From: Pseudomonas neustonica
Lineage (GTDB): Bacteria > Pseudomonadota > Gammaproteobacteria > Pseudomonadales > Pseudomonadaceae
DNA: 64,000 nt
Reading direction: 5' to 3'
Assembly: GCF_003797945.1 (NCBI RefSeq)
Contig: NZ_RKKU01000003.1
Coordinates: 124,001 to 188,000 of the forward strand
Shown here: one piece after another, positions 1 through 10,498 of the stretch
Position numbering within the stretch: the first letter of the stretch is position 1
How the letters are laid out: every line of letters begins with the position of its first letter
Translations under genes and position numbers: made by a program
Notes under the pieces: generated by a model
What the model was told of the DNA's origin: nothing
Seen by the model: only the letters and a program-made list of their open reading frames with translations
Databases searched by the model: none

Positions 1-750
1 GCACCTTTGGTCGTGGCCGCCGATGGTGCGCGCTCTCGACTGCGCGAGTTGGCTGGCTTTGCCATGCGCGAGTGGGATTATCTGCATCATGCGGTGGTTA
101 CTACGGTTGAACTGTCTGAGCCACATCAGCACACGGCCTGGCAGCGCTTTTTGCCGAGCGGCCCCCTGGCGTTTCTGCCTTTGCCCTCTCAGGACGCAAA
201 ACACTACTGCTCCATTGTATGGTCGCTTTTGCCAGACGCGGCCGCAGAGGTGATGGCGCTGGATGATACGGCGTTCTGCGCAGCCATCACCGAGGCGCTG
301 GAAGCGCGCCTGGGGCCGGTCCTGTCAGTTGATCAAAGAGTCAGCATCCCGCTGCGCCAACGCCATGCCAAGCATTATGCGATGCCGGGATTGGTATTGG
401 TTGGTGATGCTGCGCACAGCATTCATCCGCTGGCGGGGCAGGGCGTGAACCTGGGTTTTCTCGATGCGGCTGCGCTTAGTGATGTATTGCATGAGGCGTT
501 AGCGCGCGGAGAAAGCCTGGCCGAGCTCGCGGTACTGCAGCGCTATGAGCGTGCACGCATGGGTAGTAATTTGGCGGTCATGGCGGCGATGGAAGGCTTT
601 GAACGACTGTTTCATGCGCAGGCCTTGCCGCTGCGCTGGTTGCGCAATGCGGGTATGACGATCTTTGATCAGGCTCCGTTGATCAAGGCAGAAGTGATGC
701 GACGCGCTATGGGCGTGAGTGGTGAGTTGCCCTCACTGGCCCGGCCATAA
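1..750 (+). CDS. ubiI: UbiI/VisC-type FAD-dependent ubiquinone hydroxylase, 3' part
   Basis: The reading frame is open from the first base, so the start lies outside the window; 249 codons remain. The visible part carries the second FAD motif of aromatic hydroxylases (DGARS at the left edge) and the GDAAHSIHPLAGQGVN motif near residue 136. The C-terminus (MEGFERLF, then RRAMGVSGELP) resembles UbiI more than UbiH or UbiF. The family hydroxylates a polyprenyl-phenol ring carbon in aerobic ubiquinone synthesis and is membrane-associated. The next gene is an iron-binding protein on the same strand 86 bp away. The assignment within the UbiH/I/F family is an inference from the C-terminal half only. 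Confidence 0.8.
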   Translation, partial: APLVVAADGARSRLRELAGFAMREWDYLHHAVVTTVELSEPHQHTAWQRFLPSGPLAFLPLPSQDAKHYCSIVWSLLPDAAAEVMALDDTAFCAAITEALEARLGPVLSVDQRVSIPLRQRHAKHYAMPGLVLVGDAAHSIHPLAGQGVNLGFLDAAALSDVLHEALARGESLAELAVLQRYERARMGSNLAVMAAMEGFERLFHAQALPLRWLRNAGMTIFDQAPLIKAEVMRRAMGVSGELPSLARP

Positions 751-782
751 GACTGGGCAGTCAGCACTAATAGTTTGATAAG

Positions 783-801
783 CTAAACTCTAATCATTAT
801 C
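783..801 (+). promoter_or_regulatory. Candidate Fur box upstream of fbpA
   Basis: The 19-mer here matches 13 of 19 positions of the Fur consensus, including an unbroken 11-base right half (taatcattatc). It sits 36 bp before an iron-binding protein gene, where a Fur operator is expected. Ferric-Fur binding would repress fbpA when iron is sufficient. The left half is weak, so this is a candidate by inspection only. Confidence 0.6.
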
Positions 802-836
802 ATCTGCCTTCAATTTCTCGACCAAGAGGCGTTTCC

Positions 837-1838
837 ATGTCAGTGATTCGCAATGCAGCCGTCATCGGGCTCGCGCTGAGCACACTGGGCAACCTGGCCC
901 AAGCCAAGGAGCTGGTTGTCTATTCCTCCCGTCAAGATCACCTGATCAAGCCGGTGTTCGATCTGTACACCGAAAAGACCGGCACCAATATCCAGTTTAT
1001 TACTGACAGCGAAGCGCCGCTGCTGGCGCGACTGAAGGCAGAGGGCGCCAACACGCCGGCAGACCTGCTGATTACGGTTGATGCTGGCAACCTCTGGCAG
1101 GCAGAGCAACAGGGTGTGCTGCGTGAGGTTAAATCCGACGTAATTGAAGCCAATATCCCCGCTCAGTATCGTTCGGCCAACGGCTACTGGACCGGTCTTT
1201 CGCTGCGTGCGCGTACCATTGCCTACTCAACCGAACGAGTTGATCCCGAGACGTTGAGTACCTATGAGGCGCTGGCTGACAGTGAGTGGCAGGGTCGCTT
1301 GTGCCTGCGTACCGCGAAAAAGGTGTACAACCAGTCTCTAACCGGCACGATGATCGAGACCCTGGGGGCGGAGCGGACTTCCGAGGTGTTGCAGGGCTGG
1401 GTCAATAACCTGGCGACTCCAGTATTCCCGGATGATACGGCGTTGCTGCAGTCCATCGCAGCGGGTCAGTGCGACGTGGGTATCGTCAATAGCTACTATT
1501 TCGGGCGCCTTGAAGTGGCCAATCCCGACTTGCCGGTCAAGCTGTTCTGGCCGAATCAGGATGACCGTGGTGTGCACGTCAATATCTCTGGTGCCGGTGT
1601 GACGCATTACGCCAAGCACCGCAAGGGCGCGATCGAGTTCCTTGAGTGGCTTACCACCGAGGAAGCGCAACGAGTTTTTGCTGATGTGAATCAGGAGTTT
1701 CCGGCGAATGAGTCGGTCGCACCCTCTGCCGAAGTGGCGTCCTGGGGCGACTTCAAGGCTGACAACGTCAATGTTGAGGTTGCTGGTCGTCGTCAGGCGG
1801 AAGCCATCATGATGATGGATCGCGTTGGCTGGCATTGA
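837..1838 (+). CDS. fbpA: Periplasmic Fe(III)-binding protein of iron ABC transporter (FbpA/FutA type)
   Basis: The 333-residue protein starts with a clean signal peptide (cut expected after the LAQA at residue 23) and continues [10 protein letters not shown], the usual mature start of ferric-ion-binding periplasmic proteins. The adjacent tyrosines Y220 and Y221 in NSYYF match the pair that coordinates Fe(III) in this family. It would deliver ferric iron to the permease encoded downstream. A candidate Fur box lies just upstream. No ATPase gene (fbpC) is next to it, so the energising subunit must come from elsewhere. Similar fbpA-fbpB pairs without ATPase occur in Pseudomonas next to gcvT. Confidence 0.88.
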   Translation: MSVIRNAAVIGLALSTLGNLAQAKELVVYSSRQDHLIKPVFDLYTEKTGTNIQFITDSEAPLLARLKAEGANTPADLLITVDAGNLWQAEQQGVLREVKSDVIEANIPAQYRSANGYWTGLSLRARTIAYSTERVDPETLSTYEALADSEWQGRLCLRTAKKVYNQSLTGTMIETLGAERTSEVLQGWVNNLATPVFPDDTALLQSIAAGQCDVGIVNSYYFGRLEVANPDLPVKLFWPNQDDRGVHVNISGAGVTHYAKHRKGAIEFLEWLTTEEAQRVFADVNQEFPANESVAPSAEVASWGDFKADNVNVEVAGRRQAEAIMMMDRVGWH

Positions 1839-1877
1839 TCCTGGCGCAGCTCTGAGCGCTATTTGTCGATATACTGC

Positions 1878-1901
1878 ACGCCCGGTCGCTAGACCGGGCG
1901 T
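1878..1901 (+). terminator. Hairpin between fbpA and fbpB, possible attenuator
   Basis: A perfect 10-bp stem (ACGCCCGGTC pairing with GACCGGGCGT) with a 4-base loop lies 39 bp after fbpA. Only a poor T-rich stretch follows, so partial termination or mRNA 3' protection is likelier than full termination. Such a hairpin would give more binding protein than permease, a common arrangement in ABC operons. Confidence 0.5.
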
Positions 1902-2025
1902 TGTTGTATCTGGGTGGGCAGCCGGTTGAAAGACTAGTTGTCTGGCCAATGCTGTGTTTGAACTGGCCCTTGTCTTGGCTGCTTCGCCTTTATTTTTCAA
2001 CAGCCTGCTGGCAGGAGTTGTTGTA

Positions 2026-3654
2026 GTGCGCCCTTCCATTGCCGATAAACGCCGTTGGCGTCTGGTTGCCTATGCCGCCGCTGTGTTGGTGCTTTTGCCG
2101 CTCGTGGTGCTGGTGCTCAGCTGGAATAGCCTGGATGTAGATATCTGGACGCACCTGCTACAAACGCAGATGGGGCGACTGCTGAGTAATACGTTAATAC
2201 TCATTATCGGTGTCGCCACCGGGGTGGTGATGTTAGGCGTGAGTCTGGCCTGGTTGACCAGTCTCTGCGAGTTTCCTGGCCGCCGTTGGTTCGATTGGGC
2301 ACTGATGCTGCCCTTTGCTATTCCTGCTTATGTGCTCGCTTTTGTGATGATCGGTCTGCTGGATTTTGCTGGTCCTTTGCAGACTCTGCTGCGAGATTGG
2401 TTGGGTAACGACTTTCGTATGTGGTCGATTCGCTCTACCAGCGGCGTGATTCTGGTGCTGGTACTGGTTTTTTATCCCTACGTTTACATGCTGGCGCGCG
2501 GGGCGTTTCTGGCTCAGGGTCGCGGCTTGATGGATGCGGCGCGGGTGCTGGGGCATACCCCGTGGCAAGCCTTCTGGCGTGTAGCCTTGCCCATGGCGCG
2601 TCCGGCCATCGGTGCTGGTGCTGCCTTGGCGGTGATGGAGACGCTGGCAGATTTCGGGGCTGTCTCGGTGTTCAACTACGACACCTTTACTACCGCGATC
2701 TACAAGACCTGGTATGGCTTTTTCAGCTTGCAGACGGCGACGCAGCTGGCCAGTTTGTTGCTGTTATTTGTGTTGCTCGCGCTTTACGCCGAGCGCCGCG
2801 CGCAAGGCAGCAAGCGCTTCCCCGGCGCTGAGCGCCCCCGCCAGGGCGCGCTTTACCGGCTGCAAGGTGTGCGTGGCTGGCTGGCCTTCGGCTTTTGCCT
2901 GCTGGTGCTGGCTATTGCCTTCATCATTCCGGTAATGCAGTTGCTGTATTGGCTGGTCAGCAGCGGCAAGAGTGACTTCGATAGCCGGTACTGGACGCTT
3001 ATTCGCAACACGCTGCTGCTGGGCGCGATTGCTGCTCTGGTGACAGTGACGGTTGCTTTGCTGCTGGTGCTGGCGCGCAGATTGCAGCCGCTGCGCCGGG
3101 TACGCTCTGCCGTCGCGTTGGCTAACTTGGGCTATGCGCTGCCGGGATCGGTGCTGGCCGTCGGTATCATGTTTGCTTTCAGCTTTGCCGATAATCAACT
3201 GATTATTCCGCTGCGGCAGTGGTGGGGCGCCGAGGATCCTGCGCCATTGCTTCTCGGCAGTCTTTTCGCCCTGTTACTGGCGTACCTGATACGTTTCATG
3301 GCGGTTGCCAGTGGTCCGCTCGACTCCTCGCTGGCGCGGATCAGGCCGGCGCTGCCTGAGGCTGCGCATAGTCTCGGGCATAACGGCATCAGCGTGCTGT
3401 GGCGTATTTATCTGCCTTTGCTGCTGCCCGGTATTTTCAGTGCTGCGCTACTGGTTTTTGTCGATGTACTGAAAGAAATGCCTGCTACGCTGTTGATGCG
3501 TCCCTTTGGTTGGGACACGCTGGCTGTGCGTATCCACAGCCTGACCGCAGAAGGTGATTGGGCGCGTGCCGCCTTGCCCGCTTTGAGCCTGGTGCTGGCA
3601 GGGCTACTACCGGTCATTGTGTTGATTCGGCGTTCGGCAGGGCGCCCGGGTTAG
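2026..3654 (+). CDS. fbpB: Iron(III) ABC transporter permease (FbpB)
   Basis: Start chosen at GTG 2026, eight bases after an AGGAG ribosome-binding site; upstream in-frame starts lack one. The 542-residue inner-membrane protein is a fused two-half permease with about 12 hydrophobic segments. Each half carries an EAA-type cytoplasmic loop for ATPase contact (GHTPWQAFWRVALPMARPA in the first half, GHNGISVLWRIYLPLLLPG in the second). It would move ferric iron released by FbpA across the inner membrane. It is encoded 187 bp after fbpA and probably shares its promoter. A rho-independent terminator follows. Confidence 0.87.
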   Translation: MRPSIADKRRWRLVAYAAAVLVLLPLVVLVLSWNSLDVDIWTHLLQTQMGRLLSNTLILIIGVATGVVMLGVSLAWLTSLCEFPGRRWFDWALMLPFAIPAYVLAFVMIGLLDFAGPLQTLLRDWLGNDFRMWSIRSTSGVILVLVLVFYPYVYMLARGAFLAQGRGLMDAARVLGHTPWQAFWRVALPMARPAIGAGAALAVMETLADFGAVSVFNYDTFTTAIYKTWYGFFSLQTATQLASLLLLFVLLALYAERRAQGSKRFPGAERPRQGALYRLQGVRGWLAFGFCLLVLAIAFIIPVMQLLYWLVSSGKSDFDSRYWTLIRNTLLLGAIAALVTVTVALLLVLARRLQPLRRVRSAVALANLGYALPGSVLAVGIMFAFSFADNQLIIPLRQWWGAEDPAPLLLGSLFALLLAYLIRFMAVASGPLDSSLARIRPALPEAAHSLGHNGISVLWRIYLPLLLPGIFSAALLVFVDVLKEMPATLLMRPFGWDTLAVRIHSLTAEGDWARAALPALSLVLAGLLPVIVLIRRSAGRPG

Positions 3655-3661
3655 GCCCGGT

Positions 3662-3693
3662 TTCAGGCGGCATTGCCAGCCTGAAGCCGTTTT
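3662..3693 (+). terminator. Terminator after fbpB
   Basis: TTCAGGC pairs with GCCTGAA around an inner GGC/GCC helix with one bulge, followed by GCCGTTTT. It ends the iron operon and separates it from gcvT. Confidence 0.6.
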
Positions 3694-3728
3694 AAATCGC
3701 CTGCAGATCTTACCTTTGGGTGAAGTAC

Positions 3729-3757
3729 TGCAAAGTGATGCGGTTTGGGGCTACAAT
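3729..3757 (+). promoter_or_regulatory. Possible sigma-70 promoter for gcvT
   Basis: A good -10 hexamer, TACAAT, lies at 3752-3757, 38 bp before the gcvT start. The matching -35 (TGCAAA, 17 bp upstream) agrees with consensus at only three positions, as expected for an activated promoter. I see no glycine riboswitch between this site and the start codon. Confidence 0.35.
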
Positions 3758-3794
3758 CCGGGCTTTGAAATCCTACAGAATGAAGGACTGCTGC

Positions 3795-4880
3795 ATGGCC
3801 TCGCGGACTCCCCTGTACGAACAGCATCTTGCCGCTGGCGCCAAAATCGTCGATTTTGGTGGCTGGGACATGCCTCTCAACTACGGTTCTCAGCTGGAAG
3901 AGCACCATCAAGTGCGACGTGACGTCGGCATGTTCGATGTGTCGCACATGACAGTGGTCGACGTGACCGGCACCGAAGCGCAGAACTACCTGCAGTTTTT
4001 GCTGGCCAACGATGTTGCCCGTCTCAAGTCCTCTGGCAAGGCGCTGTATAGCGGCATGCTGAACGAGCAGGGCGGCGTGATTGATGATTTGATCGTCTAT
4101 CTGACCGTGAATGGCTATCGTGTAGTGGTCAATGCCGCGACGCGTGTTAAGGACCTGGAGTGGATGAATCGCCAGGCTGAGTCCTTTGCCGTAACGCTGA
4201 CTGAACGCCCCGACTTGGCGATGATCGCCGTGCAGGGGCCTCGCGCTATCGAGGTTGCCAAGCAAGTGGTCACCGACGCCCGTGCAGCACTTATTGTCGA
4301 TCTCAAACCCTTTCAGGGCCTGCCTGACGGCGATTGGTTCATCGGCCGGACCGGTTATACCGGCGAGGATGGTCTGGAAATCATGCTGCCCGGTACCGAA
4401 GCTGCGGCGTTCTGGGATGCGCTGCTGGCTGCTGGCTGCAAGCCCTGTGGCCTGGGCGCACGCGACACGCTGCGACTGGAGGCCGGGATGAATTTGTACG
4501 GCTCGGATATGGACGAAAATATCTCGCCATTGGCCGCCAATATGGCCTGGACCATTGCCTGGGAGCCAGCCGACCGCGAGTTTATCGGTCGCGCGGCCCT
4601 GACCGAGCAGAAAGAAGCCGGCGATCAACCCAAGCTGGTTGGGCTGGTCCTGTCCGAGCGTGCGGTCTTGCGTGGTCACCAGAAAGTTATTGTCGAGGGG
4701 GTGGGTGAAGGTGAGATCACCAGCGGCACCTTCTCGCCAACGCTTGGCTACTCGATCGCTCTGGCCCGAGTGCCGCGCGGTACAGGCAGCACGGCCAAAG
4801 TCGAGATTCGCGGCAAGTTACTCGATGTACGAGTGGTCAAGCCCAGCTTCGTGCGCAACGGCCAGGCCGTTGTTGAATAA
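3795..4880 (+). CDS. gcvT: Aminomethyltransferase, T protein of glycine cleavage system
   Basis: T protein takes the aminomethyl group from lipoyl-GcvH and, with tetrahydrofolate, releases ammonia and forms methylene-THF. The 361-residue protein shows the family N-terminus ([20 protein letters not shown]), the MFDVSHM motif and the folate-domain [12 protein letters not shown] motif. Start chosen at ATG 3795 (MASRTPLYE), seven bases after AAGGA. An in-frame ATG at 3780 would add five residues not usual for the family. It heads the gcvT-gcvH-gcvP cluster. No glyA or serine deaminase gene accompanies it, unlike some Pseudomonas gcv loci. Confidence 0.95.
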   Translation: MASRTPLYEQHLAAGAKIVDFGGWDMPLNYGSQLEEHHQVRRDVGMFDVSHMTVVDVTGTEAQNYLQFLLANDVARLKSSGKALYSGMLNEQGGVIDDLIVYLTVNGYRVVVNAATRVKDLEWMNRQAESFAVTLTERPDLAMIAVQGPRAIEVAKQVVTDARAALIVDLKPFQGLPDGDWFIGRTGYTGEDGLEIMLPGTEAAAFWDALLAAGCKPCGLGARDTLRLEAGMNLYGSDMDENISPLAANMAWTIAWEPADREFIGRAALTEQKEAGDQPKLVGLVLSERAVLRGHQKVIVEGVGEGEITSGTFSPTLGYSIALARVPRGTGSTAKVEIRGKLLDVRVVKPSFVRNGQAVVE

Positions 4881-4909
4881 GATTACGTTTCAATTTTGAG
4901 GACCTATCA

Positions 4910-5290
4910 ATGAGCAATATTCCCGCTGAATTGCGTTACGCCTCCAGCCACGAATGGACCCGTCTTGAGTCTGACGGCACTGTCACCGTGGGCATTACCG
5001 ACCATGCCCAGGACTTGCTGGGTGACGTGGTTTTTGTCGAATGTCCCGATGTGGGCCGCCAGGTCAGTGCCGGTGAAGAGTGTGCAGTGGTTGAGTCAGT
5101 CAAGGCTGCATCCGACATCTACGCACCTATCAGCGGTGAAGTCATTGCGGTCAACGAAGCGCTGACCGATTCTCCCGAGCTGGTCAACAGCGAGCCATAC
5201 GGTGCGGCATGGTTCTTCAAGATCAAGCCCAGCGACGTTAGCGAGCTGGACAAACTGCTGGATGCTGACGCCTATGGCGCTGCCATCTGA
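4910..5290 (+). CDS. gcvH: Glycine cleavage system H protein (lipoyl carrier)
   Basis: This 126-residue shuttle protein carries the lipoyl-lysine arm between the P, T and L proteins. The lipoylation site is K65 within [10 protein letters not shown], the canonical context. Length and the HEWTRLE N-terminal motif are normal for GcvH. It follows gcvT by 29 bp with a GAGGA ribosome-binding site and is followed by a strong terminator-like hairpin before gcvP. Confidence 0.96.
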   Translation: MSNIPAELRYASSHEWTRLESDGTVTVGITDHAQDLLGDVVFVECPDVGRQVSAGEECAVVESVKAASDIYAPISGEVIAVNEALTDSPELVNSEPYGAAWFFKIKPSDVSELDKLLDADAYGAAI

Positions 5291-5313
5291 TCTGCGGTCT
5301 GTCCTGTTGCAGT

Positions 5314-5342
5314 AAAAGCCCTGAGTCGCCTCAGGGCTTTTT
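5314..5342 (+). terminator. Strong rho-independent terminator between gcvH and gcvP
   Basis: AAAAGCCCTGAG and CTCAGGGCTTTT form a 12-bp stem with a TCGC tetraloop and a T tract. It lies between gcvH and gcvP, so gcvP either depends on readthrough or has its own promoter in the 40 bp after the hairpin. Confidence 0.85.
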
Positions 5343-5386
5343 GCTTTCCTTCTTTTGCTTCATTTGTCTTTTGCAGGTAACCACTC

Positions 5387-8272
5387 ATGAGTAACGCGTT
5401 CAGCCTCACTGATCTGGAACAGACCGACGACTTCATCCGCCGACATATCGGCCCCGATGCCGCCGAGCAGCAAGCCATGCTCGACGCCCTCGGCGCCAAC
5501 TCGCTGGAGGATCTGGTTGGTCAGACCGTGCCGCAGAGTATTCTGCGTAATGAGCTGCTGGAGCTGGGCGCGCCGCGTAGCGAAGCCGAAGTGCTGAGCT
5601 ACCTGAAGCAGGTCGCCGCGCGCAATCAGGTGTTTACCTCCTGTATCGGTATGGGCTACCACGGCACCCTGACGCCGACGGTGATTCTGCGCAATGTGCT
5701 GGAGAATCCGGGCTGGTATACCGCCTACACACCTTACCAGCCGGAGATTGCCCAGGGCCGCCTGGAGTCCTTGTTGAACTTCCAGCAGCTGACTATCGAT
5801 CTGACCGGTATGGAGCTGGCCAGTGCCTCGCTGCTGGATGAGGCTACTGCCGCAGCGGAGGCCATGGCGTTGGCCAAGCGGGTGGCCAAGAGCAAGAGCA
5901 ACCTGTTCTTTGTCGATGAGGACTGCCATCCACAGACGATTTCAGTCGTACTCACTCGTGCCGAAGCTTTTGGCTTTGACGTGGTGGTGGATGATGTGTC
6001 GACGCTGGGCGAGCATGAGGTGTTCGGTGCCTTGTTCCAGTACCCGACTACCTGGGGTGAGATTCGCGATCTCAAGCCACTGATCGAGCGGGTTCAGGCG
6101 CAAAAGGGTCTGGCGTGTGTGTCCGCTGACCTGTTAGCGCTGGTGAAATTGACCTCGCCGGGTGAGCTGGGCGCCGATGTGGTCTTTGGTTCTGCCCAGC
6201 GTTTCGGTGTGCCTATGGGCTACGGTGGACCGCACGCGGCCTTCTTTGCAACGCGTGATGCCTACAAACGCGCCATGCCTGGCCGCATTATTGGCGTGTC
6301 GGTCGACGCCCGTGGCAACCGCGCACTGCGTATGGCGCTGCAGACCCGCGAGCAGCATATTCGCCGCGAGAAGGCCAACTCCAACATCTGTACCGCTCAG
6401 GTTCTATTGGCCAACATAGCCAGCTTTTACGCGGTCTATCATGGTCCGCAGGGCCTCAAGGTCATTGCCGACCGGGTACATCGCCTGACTGCCATTCTGG
6501 CTGCAGGCCTGCAGGCGGCGGGTGTCACTCTGCGTAATCAGAGCTTCTTCGACACCCTGACCCTGAATGTGCCGGGTAAGGCTGGCGAGATTGTCGGACG
6601 CGCACGCGCCGCGCGTGTAAACCTGCGTATGATCGACGGTGATGCGGTGGGTGTCAGCCTGGATGAAACCACTACCCGTGCTACGGTTGAAACGCTGCTG
6701 GCCGTAATTGTCGGTGAGGCGCATGGGCAGAATTTGTCCGCGCTGGACGCACAAATTATCGGCACTGAGCCGGGTATCCCCGCCGAGCTGCGTCGTACTT
6801 CCGATTTTCTGACCCATCCAGTGTTCAACAGCTACCACTCGGAAACCGAGATGCTGCGTTACATCAAGTCGCTGGAGAACAAGGACCTGGCGCTTAACCA
6901 TTCGATGATCCCGCTCGGCTCCTGCACCATGAAGCTGAACGCAACGACTGAGATGATTCCCATCACCTGGCCGGAGTTCGGTCAGCTGCATCCCTTTGTT
7001 CCTCTGGCGCAAGCCGAGGGCTACAAGCAGATGATTGACGAGCTGGAAGCCATGTTGCGCGGCATTACCGGGTTTGATGCTATCTGCATGCAGCCCAACT
7101 CGGGCGCGCAGGGTGAGTACGCCGGTCTGCTGGCGATCCGCAAGTTCCATGAAGCTAATGGCGATGCGCATCGCGATGTCTGCCTGATCCCTACCTCGGC
7201 GCACGGCACCAACCCAGCCTCAGCGATGATGGCCAGCATGCGCGTGGTACTGGTCGCCTGTGATGATCAGGGCAACGTAGACGTAGCCGATCTGCGCCAG
7301 AAGGCTGAAGACAACGCCGAGAAGCTGTCCTGCCTGATGATTACCTATCCGTCGACCCATGGTGTTTACGAAGAGGGTATTCGCGAGATTTGCGAGATCG
7401 TTCACCAGCACGGCGGCCAGGTTTACATGGATGGCGCCAACCTGAATGCGCAGGTGGGTCTGACCCGTCCGGCCGATATTGGGGCTGACGTGTCGCACAT
7501 GAACCTGCACAAGACCTTCTGTATTCCGCACGGCGGTGGTGGCCCCGGCATGGGCCCGATCGGCGTCAAGGCGCACCTGGCGCCCTTCGTTGCTAATCAC
7601 CCGGTAGTACCGCTGGATGGCCCGAACCCGCAGAACGGCGCAGTTAGCGCTGCGCCCTGGGGTAGTGCCAGCATCCTGCCGATCAGTTGGACCTATATCG
7701 CACTGATGGGCGCTATCGGTCTGCGCCAGGCCACCGCCGTGGCCATTCTCAATGCCAATTATCTGGCCAAGCGCCTGGGTGATGCTTATCCGGTGCTCTA
7801 CAGCGGCCGCAATGGCCGCGTCGCGCACGAGTGCATCATCGACATTCGCCCGCTCAAGGCGGCGTCCGGTATTACCGAGGAAGACGTGGCCAAGCGGCTA
7901 ATGGACTTTGGCTTCCACGCACCGACTATGTCCTTCCCGGTGGCGGGTACGCTGATGATCGAGCCGACCGAAAGCGAATCCAAAGCGGAGCTGGATCGTT
8001 TTGTTGATGCGATGCTGACCATCCGTGCCGAAATCCGCAAGGTCGAGCAGGGCGAGTGGACGGCAGAGGACAACCCGCTGCACAACGCGCCGCATACCCT
8101 CGCGGATATCACTGGTGACTGGCAGCGCGCTTATAGCCGTGAAGAGGCTGTGTTCCCGCAGGCGTGGGTTGCCGCCAACAAGTTCTGGCCGAGTGTGAAC
8201 CGTATCGATAACGTCTACGGCGACCGCAACCTGTTCTGCGCCTGCCCGCCGATCGAGTCCTACGAGGATTAA
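5387..8272 (+). CDS. gcvP: Glycine dehydrogenase (decarboxylating), P protein
   Basis: P protein decarboxylates glycine with PLP and passes the aminomethyl group to lipoyl-GcvH. At 961 residues it is the full-length fused form (both halves in one chain). The PLP lysine is K709 in [15 protein letters not shown], and the GSCTMKLN motif is present around residue 512. Third gene of the cluster, 96 bp after gcvH and across the terminator hairpin. Its stop codon overlaps the oppositely directed creC stop by four bases. Confidence 0.96.
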   Translation: MSNAFSLTDLEQTDDFIRRHIGPDAAEQQAMLDALGANSLEDLVGQTVPQSILRNELLELGAPRSEAEVLSYLKQVAARNQVFTSCIGMGYHGTLTPTVILRNVLENPGWYTAYTPYQPEIAQGRLESLLNFQQLTIDLTGMELASASLLDEATAAAEAMALAKRVAKSKSNLFFVDEDCHPQTISVVLTRAEAFGFDVVVDDVSTLGEHEVFGALFQYPTTWGEIRDLKPLIERVQAQKGLACVSADLLALVKLTSPGELGADVVFGSAQRFGVPMGYGGPHAAFFATRDAYKRAMPGRIIGVSVDARGNRALRMALQTREQHIRREKANSNICTAQVLLANIASFYAVYHGPQGLKVIADRVHRLTAILAAGLQAAGVTLRNQSFFDTLTLNVPGKAGEIVGRARAARVNLRMIDGDAVGVSLDETTTRATVETLLAVIVGEAHGQNLSALDAQIIGTEPGIPAELRRTSDFLTHPVFNSYHSETEMLRYIKSLENKDLALNHSMIPLGSCTMKLNATTEMIPITWPEFGQLHPFVPLAQAEGYKQMIDELEAMLRGITGFDAICMQPNSGAQGEYAGLLAIRKFHEANGDAHRDVCLIPTSAHGTNPASAMMASMRVVLVACDDQGNVDVADLRQKAEDNAEKLSCLMITYPSTHGVYEEGIREICEIVHQHGGQVYMDGANLNAQVGLTRPADIGADVSHMNLHKTFCIPHGGGGPGMGPIGVKAHLAPFVANHPVVPLDGPNPQNGAVSAAPWGSASILPISWTYIALMGAIGLRQATAVAILNANYLAKRLGDAYPVLYSGRNGRVAHECIIDIRPLKAASGITEEDVAKRLMDFGFHAPTMSFPVAGTLMIEPTESESKAELDRFVDAMLTIRAEIRKVEQGEWTAEDNPLHNAPHTLADITGDWQRAYSREEAVFPQAWVAANKFWPSVNRIDNVYGDRNLFCACPPIESYED

Positions 8273-9747
8273 GCGCGCGTGCGCCCGGTGGTCGAGGCGT
8301 TGCCTTCGATTGCCGGGCGCTGGCCGCGAGCCAGGGTCAGTACGGCCTCGACGCCGATATTGCAGTTGTGCAGTTCAATGTGACCATGATGTAGCTTGGC
8401 AACTTCACTGACAAAGCTCAGCCCGAGCCCGGTGCTCTTGCGCTGACTGTCCGGGCGCGGCAAGGAATAGAAACGCTCGAATACCCTATCCAGCGCGTAC
8501 TCCGGTACTGACGGTCCTTGATTGCCGATGCGTACCAGCAGGTTCGCGTCCTGTTCCTCAATGCTGACCGTTACCTCGCCCTCTGGCGGGCTGAACTCGA
8601 TGGCGTTGTCCAGTAGATTGCTGATCGCCTGCTCAATCAGGAAGGCGTCGCCCTGCAGTTGGCTGGCTGCTGCGCAGGTCAGCGATAGACGGAGGAATTT
8701 CTTTTGCGCCAGCGGACCCTTGGCTTCCAGCTCCTTGCCTGCAATTTCAGCCAGGTCGATGATTTCGGGGTGTTCCAGATGTTTTAGTTTCTCCACGCTG
8801 GCGAGTGACAGCAGGCGGTCGATAAGACGCTGCAGGCGTTCTGACTCGTTGTCGATATTGGCCAGGAAGCGGCTGCGCATGGGTGCGGGCACATCGTCTT
8901 CCTGCAGTAGCTCGGCGGCACCGCGAATGGCGGACAGCGGCGACTTCATCTCGTGTGTCAGCGTGTGCACGTATTGCTCGACATAGGCCTTACCATCAAT
9001 TTCCTGACGCATGGCTTCGGTCGCGCTGGCCAATCGGGCCAGCTCGCGGTCCGCCAGCTCCGGTGGGCTGACCCGTTCGCCGTTGCGCGCCCGCTCGACA
9101 TAATCAACCAACTGCCGCACCGAGCGCGTAAGCCAATAGGCCATGCCCGCACCCAGCAACAGTGCGCCCAGCAGAATAATGCCGCCACGCTGCCAAAAAT
9201 AGCCGTGTGCCAGGGTGATGAAGGGGTGCAGGCTGGCGTTTGGCTTGCCCAGGGTGAGCACACCAGCCAATTCATCGCCCTGATACACCGGTGCTGCGAC
9301 ATACATGAAGCTGGTTGTTTCATCCTCCGGATCATTGCGCGTCGTGCGCGCGCCGTATTCACCACGCAGAGTCATGGATACGTCGCGCCATTTTGAGTAG
9401 TCCGCGCCGATCTGGCTTGCGTCTGTGTGGAAGAGGACCTTGCCTTGGGTGTCTGTCAGGTACAACACTAGCTCGTTTTGGGTTTTGTGGCGTGACCAGA
9501 TCTGGGCGTCCAGAGGCCTTGCCAGGTACCGTTTGACCGCGTTACTGAATGGGCTGTCGCTGGTAAAGCCGTCGTTCCAGTGCAGCTCAGCTATACCTGC
9601 GAGCAGGTTGGCACTATCGACCATGACCTCCTCGCTGGCCTGACGCACCGAGGAAGGAACCTGATTAAGGATGCTGCTGAGAAACAGCACCGTGGCCAGC
9701 CCGGCAATCAGAAACCAGGCGACCAGTAACCGGGTACTCAGGGTCAC
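8269..9747 (-). CDS. creC: Sensor histidine kinase CreC
   Basis: Inner-membrane kinase of 492 residues: TM at 8-28, a periplasmic sensor region with the CreC-typical LTLGKPN motif (164-170), TM near 188-207, HAMP, then the phosphoacceptor H265 in THEMKSP, the N box NLLDNAIEF and the [12 protein letters not shown] box. Alignment by eye to E. coli CreC holds across the sensor domain (GQYGARST-like and VMYVAAP-like stretches), so this is CreC rather than a generic kinase. Family role: phosphorylates CreB and responds to fermentation products or cell-wall stress. It overlaps creB by four bases, and creBC follow a sortase pair. Confidence 0.9.
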   Translation of the reverse strand: MTLSTRLLVAWFLIAGLATVLFLSSILNQVPSSVRQASEEVMVDSANLLAGIAELHWNDGFTSDSPFSNAVKRYLARPLDAQIWSRHKTQNELVLYLTDTQGKVLFHTDASQIGADYSKWRDVSMTLRGEYGARTTRNDPEDETTSFMYVAAPVYQGDELAGVLTLGKPNASLHPFITLAHGYFWQRGGIILLGALLLGAGMAYWLTRSVRQLVDYVERARNGERVSPPELADRELARLASATEAMRQEIDGKAYVEQYVHTLTHEMKSPLSAIRGAAELLQEDDVPAPMRSRFLANIDNESERLQRLIDRLLSLASVEKLKHLEHPEIIDLAEIAGKELEAKGPLAQKKFLRLSLTCAAASQLQGDAFLIEQAISNLLDNAIEFSPPEGEVTVSIEEQDANLLVRIGNQGPSVPEYALDRVFERFYSLPRPDSQRKSTGLGLSFVSEVAKLHHGHIELHNCNIGVEAVLTLARGQRPAIEGNASTTGRTRA

Positions 9748-10439
9748 GCGTGGTCACCGGGTGGTCGCACCTTGATGCTGTAGCCCAACCCGCGGTGAGT
9801 GATGATGGGATCGTGACCTGGCAATATGCGTTTCAGCTTGGTGCGAATCCCCTTTATATGGGTATCGACTACGCGGTCCAGGCTGGCAGCGGGGTCATCC
9901 CAGGCGGCGTCCATTAATTGATCGCGGCTGCGTACGTGCTCAGGATGCTGCAGCAGGGTGCTGAGTATCAGGTACTCATAGCGGGTCAGGTCCAGCCACT
10001 CTTGCTGATAACGTATGCGTCGCCGTGCCGAATCGTCGACAAACAGCGACGCGGTTTCAGTGTTGGCTGGTTCCGGGCGCGCCCGCCGCAGGATGGCGCG
10101 CACCCGGGCCGATATCTCGCGCGGACTAAAGGGCTTTACCACGTAGTCGTCGGCACCGATTTCCAGGCCGACAATACGATCCACTTCTTCCTTGCGCGCG
10201 GTCAGAAACATGATGGGCACTGATGAGAATTGGCGAATCCGGCGGCATAGTTCAAAGCCGCTCTCGTCCGGCAGGCCGACATCCAGTATCACGAAATCTA
10301 CGGGATTGTTCTGTAGCCACTGCATGCCATCACCTGCCAGTGCGCACCATTGGGTGGCGAAGCCTTCGGTACCCAGCGCATAGAGCAGCGCATCGGCAAT
10401 TGCCGGCTCGTCTTCAATTATCAGTATGTTGTCAGCCAT
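9744..10439 (-). CDS. creB: Response regulator CreB (OmpR/PhoB family)
   Basis: The 231-residue protein has a receiver domain (acidic pair ED at 9-10, phosphoacceptor D53, switch T and K105 region) and a C-terminal winged helix ending in the VDTHIKGIRTKL recognition region. Start chosen at ATG 10439 (MADNILIIEDE), which fits the family N-terminus. An upstream in-frame ATG at 10502 overlaps the sortase stop as ATGA and could allow coupled translation with 21 extra residues. CreB activates the cre regulon, including creD and, in Pseudomonas, beta-lactamase and biofilm functions. Confidence 0.9.
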   Translation of the reverse strand: MADNILIIEDEPAIADALLYALGTEGFATQWCALAGDGMQWLQNNPVDFVILDVGLPDESGFELCRRIRQFSSVPIMFLTARKEEVDRIVGLEIGADDYVVKPFSPREISARVRAILRRARPEPANTETASLFVDDSARRRIRYQQEWLDLTRYEYLILSTLLQHPEHVRSRDQLMDAAWDDPAASLDRVVDTHIKGIRTKLKRILPGHDPIITHRGLGYSIKVRPPGDHA

Positions 10440-10498
10440 GACCTGTTCGCACTCACCATCGAGCGCTGATTGTGGCTGCTCAGGCACCGGCAGCGCAA

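Noticed and set aside
3655-3794. Glycine riboswitch before gcvT
   Set aside because: The leader is short and lacks the paired aptamer architecture; only a terminator of the upstream gene and a possible promoter are visible.
3663-4679. Long antisense open frame over gcvT
   Set aside because: Composition lacks any domain, it lies wholly opposite a confirmed gene, and it follows the third-position bias of gcvT.
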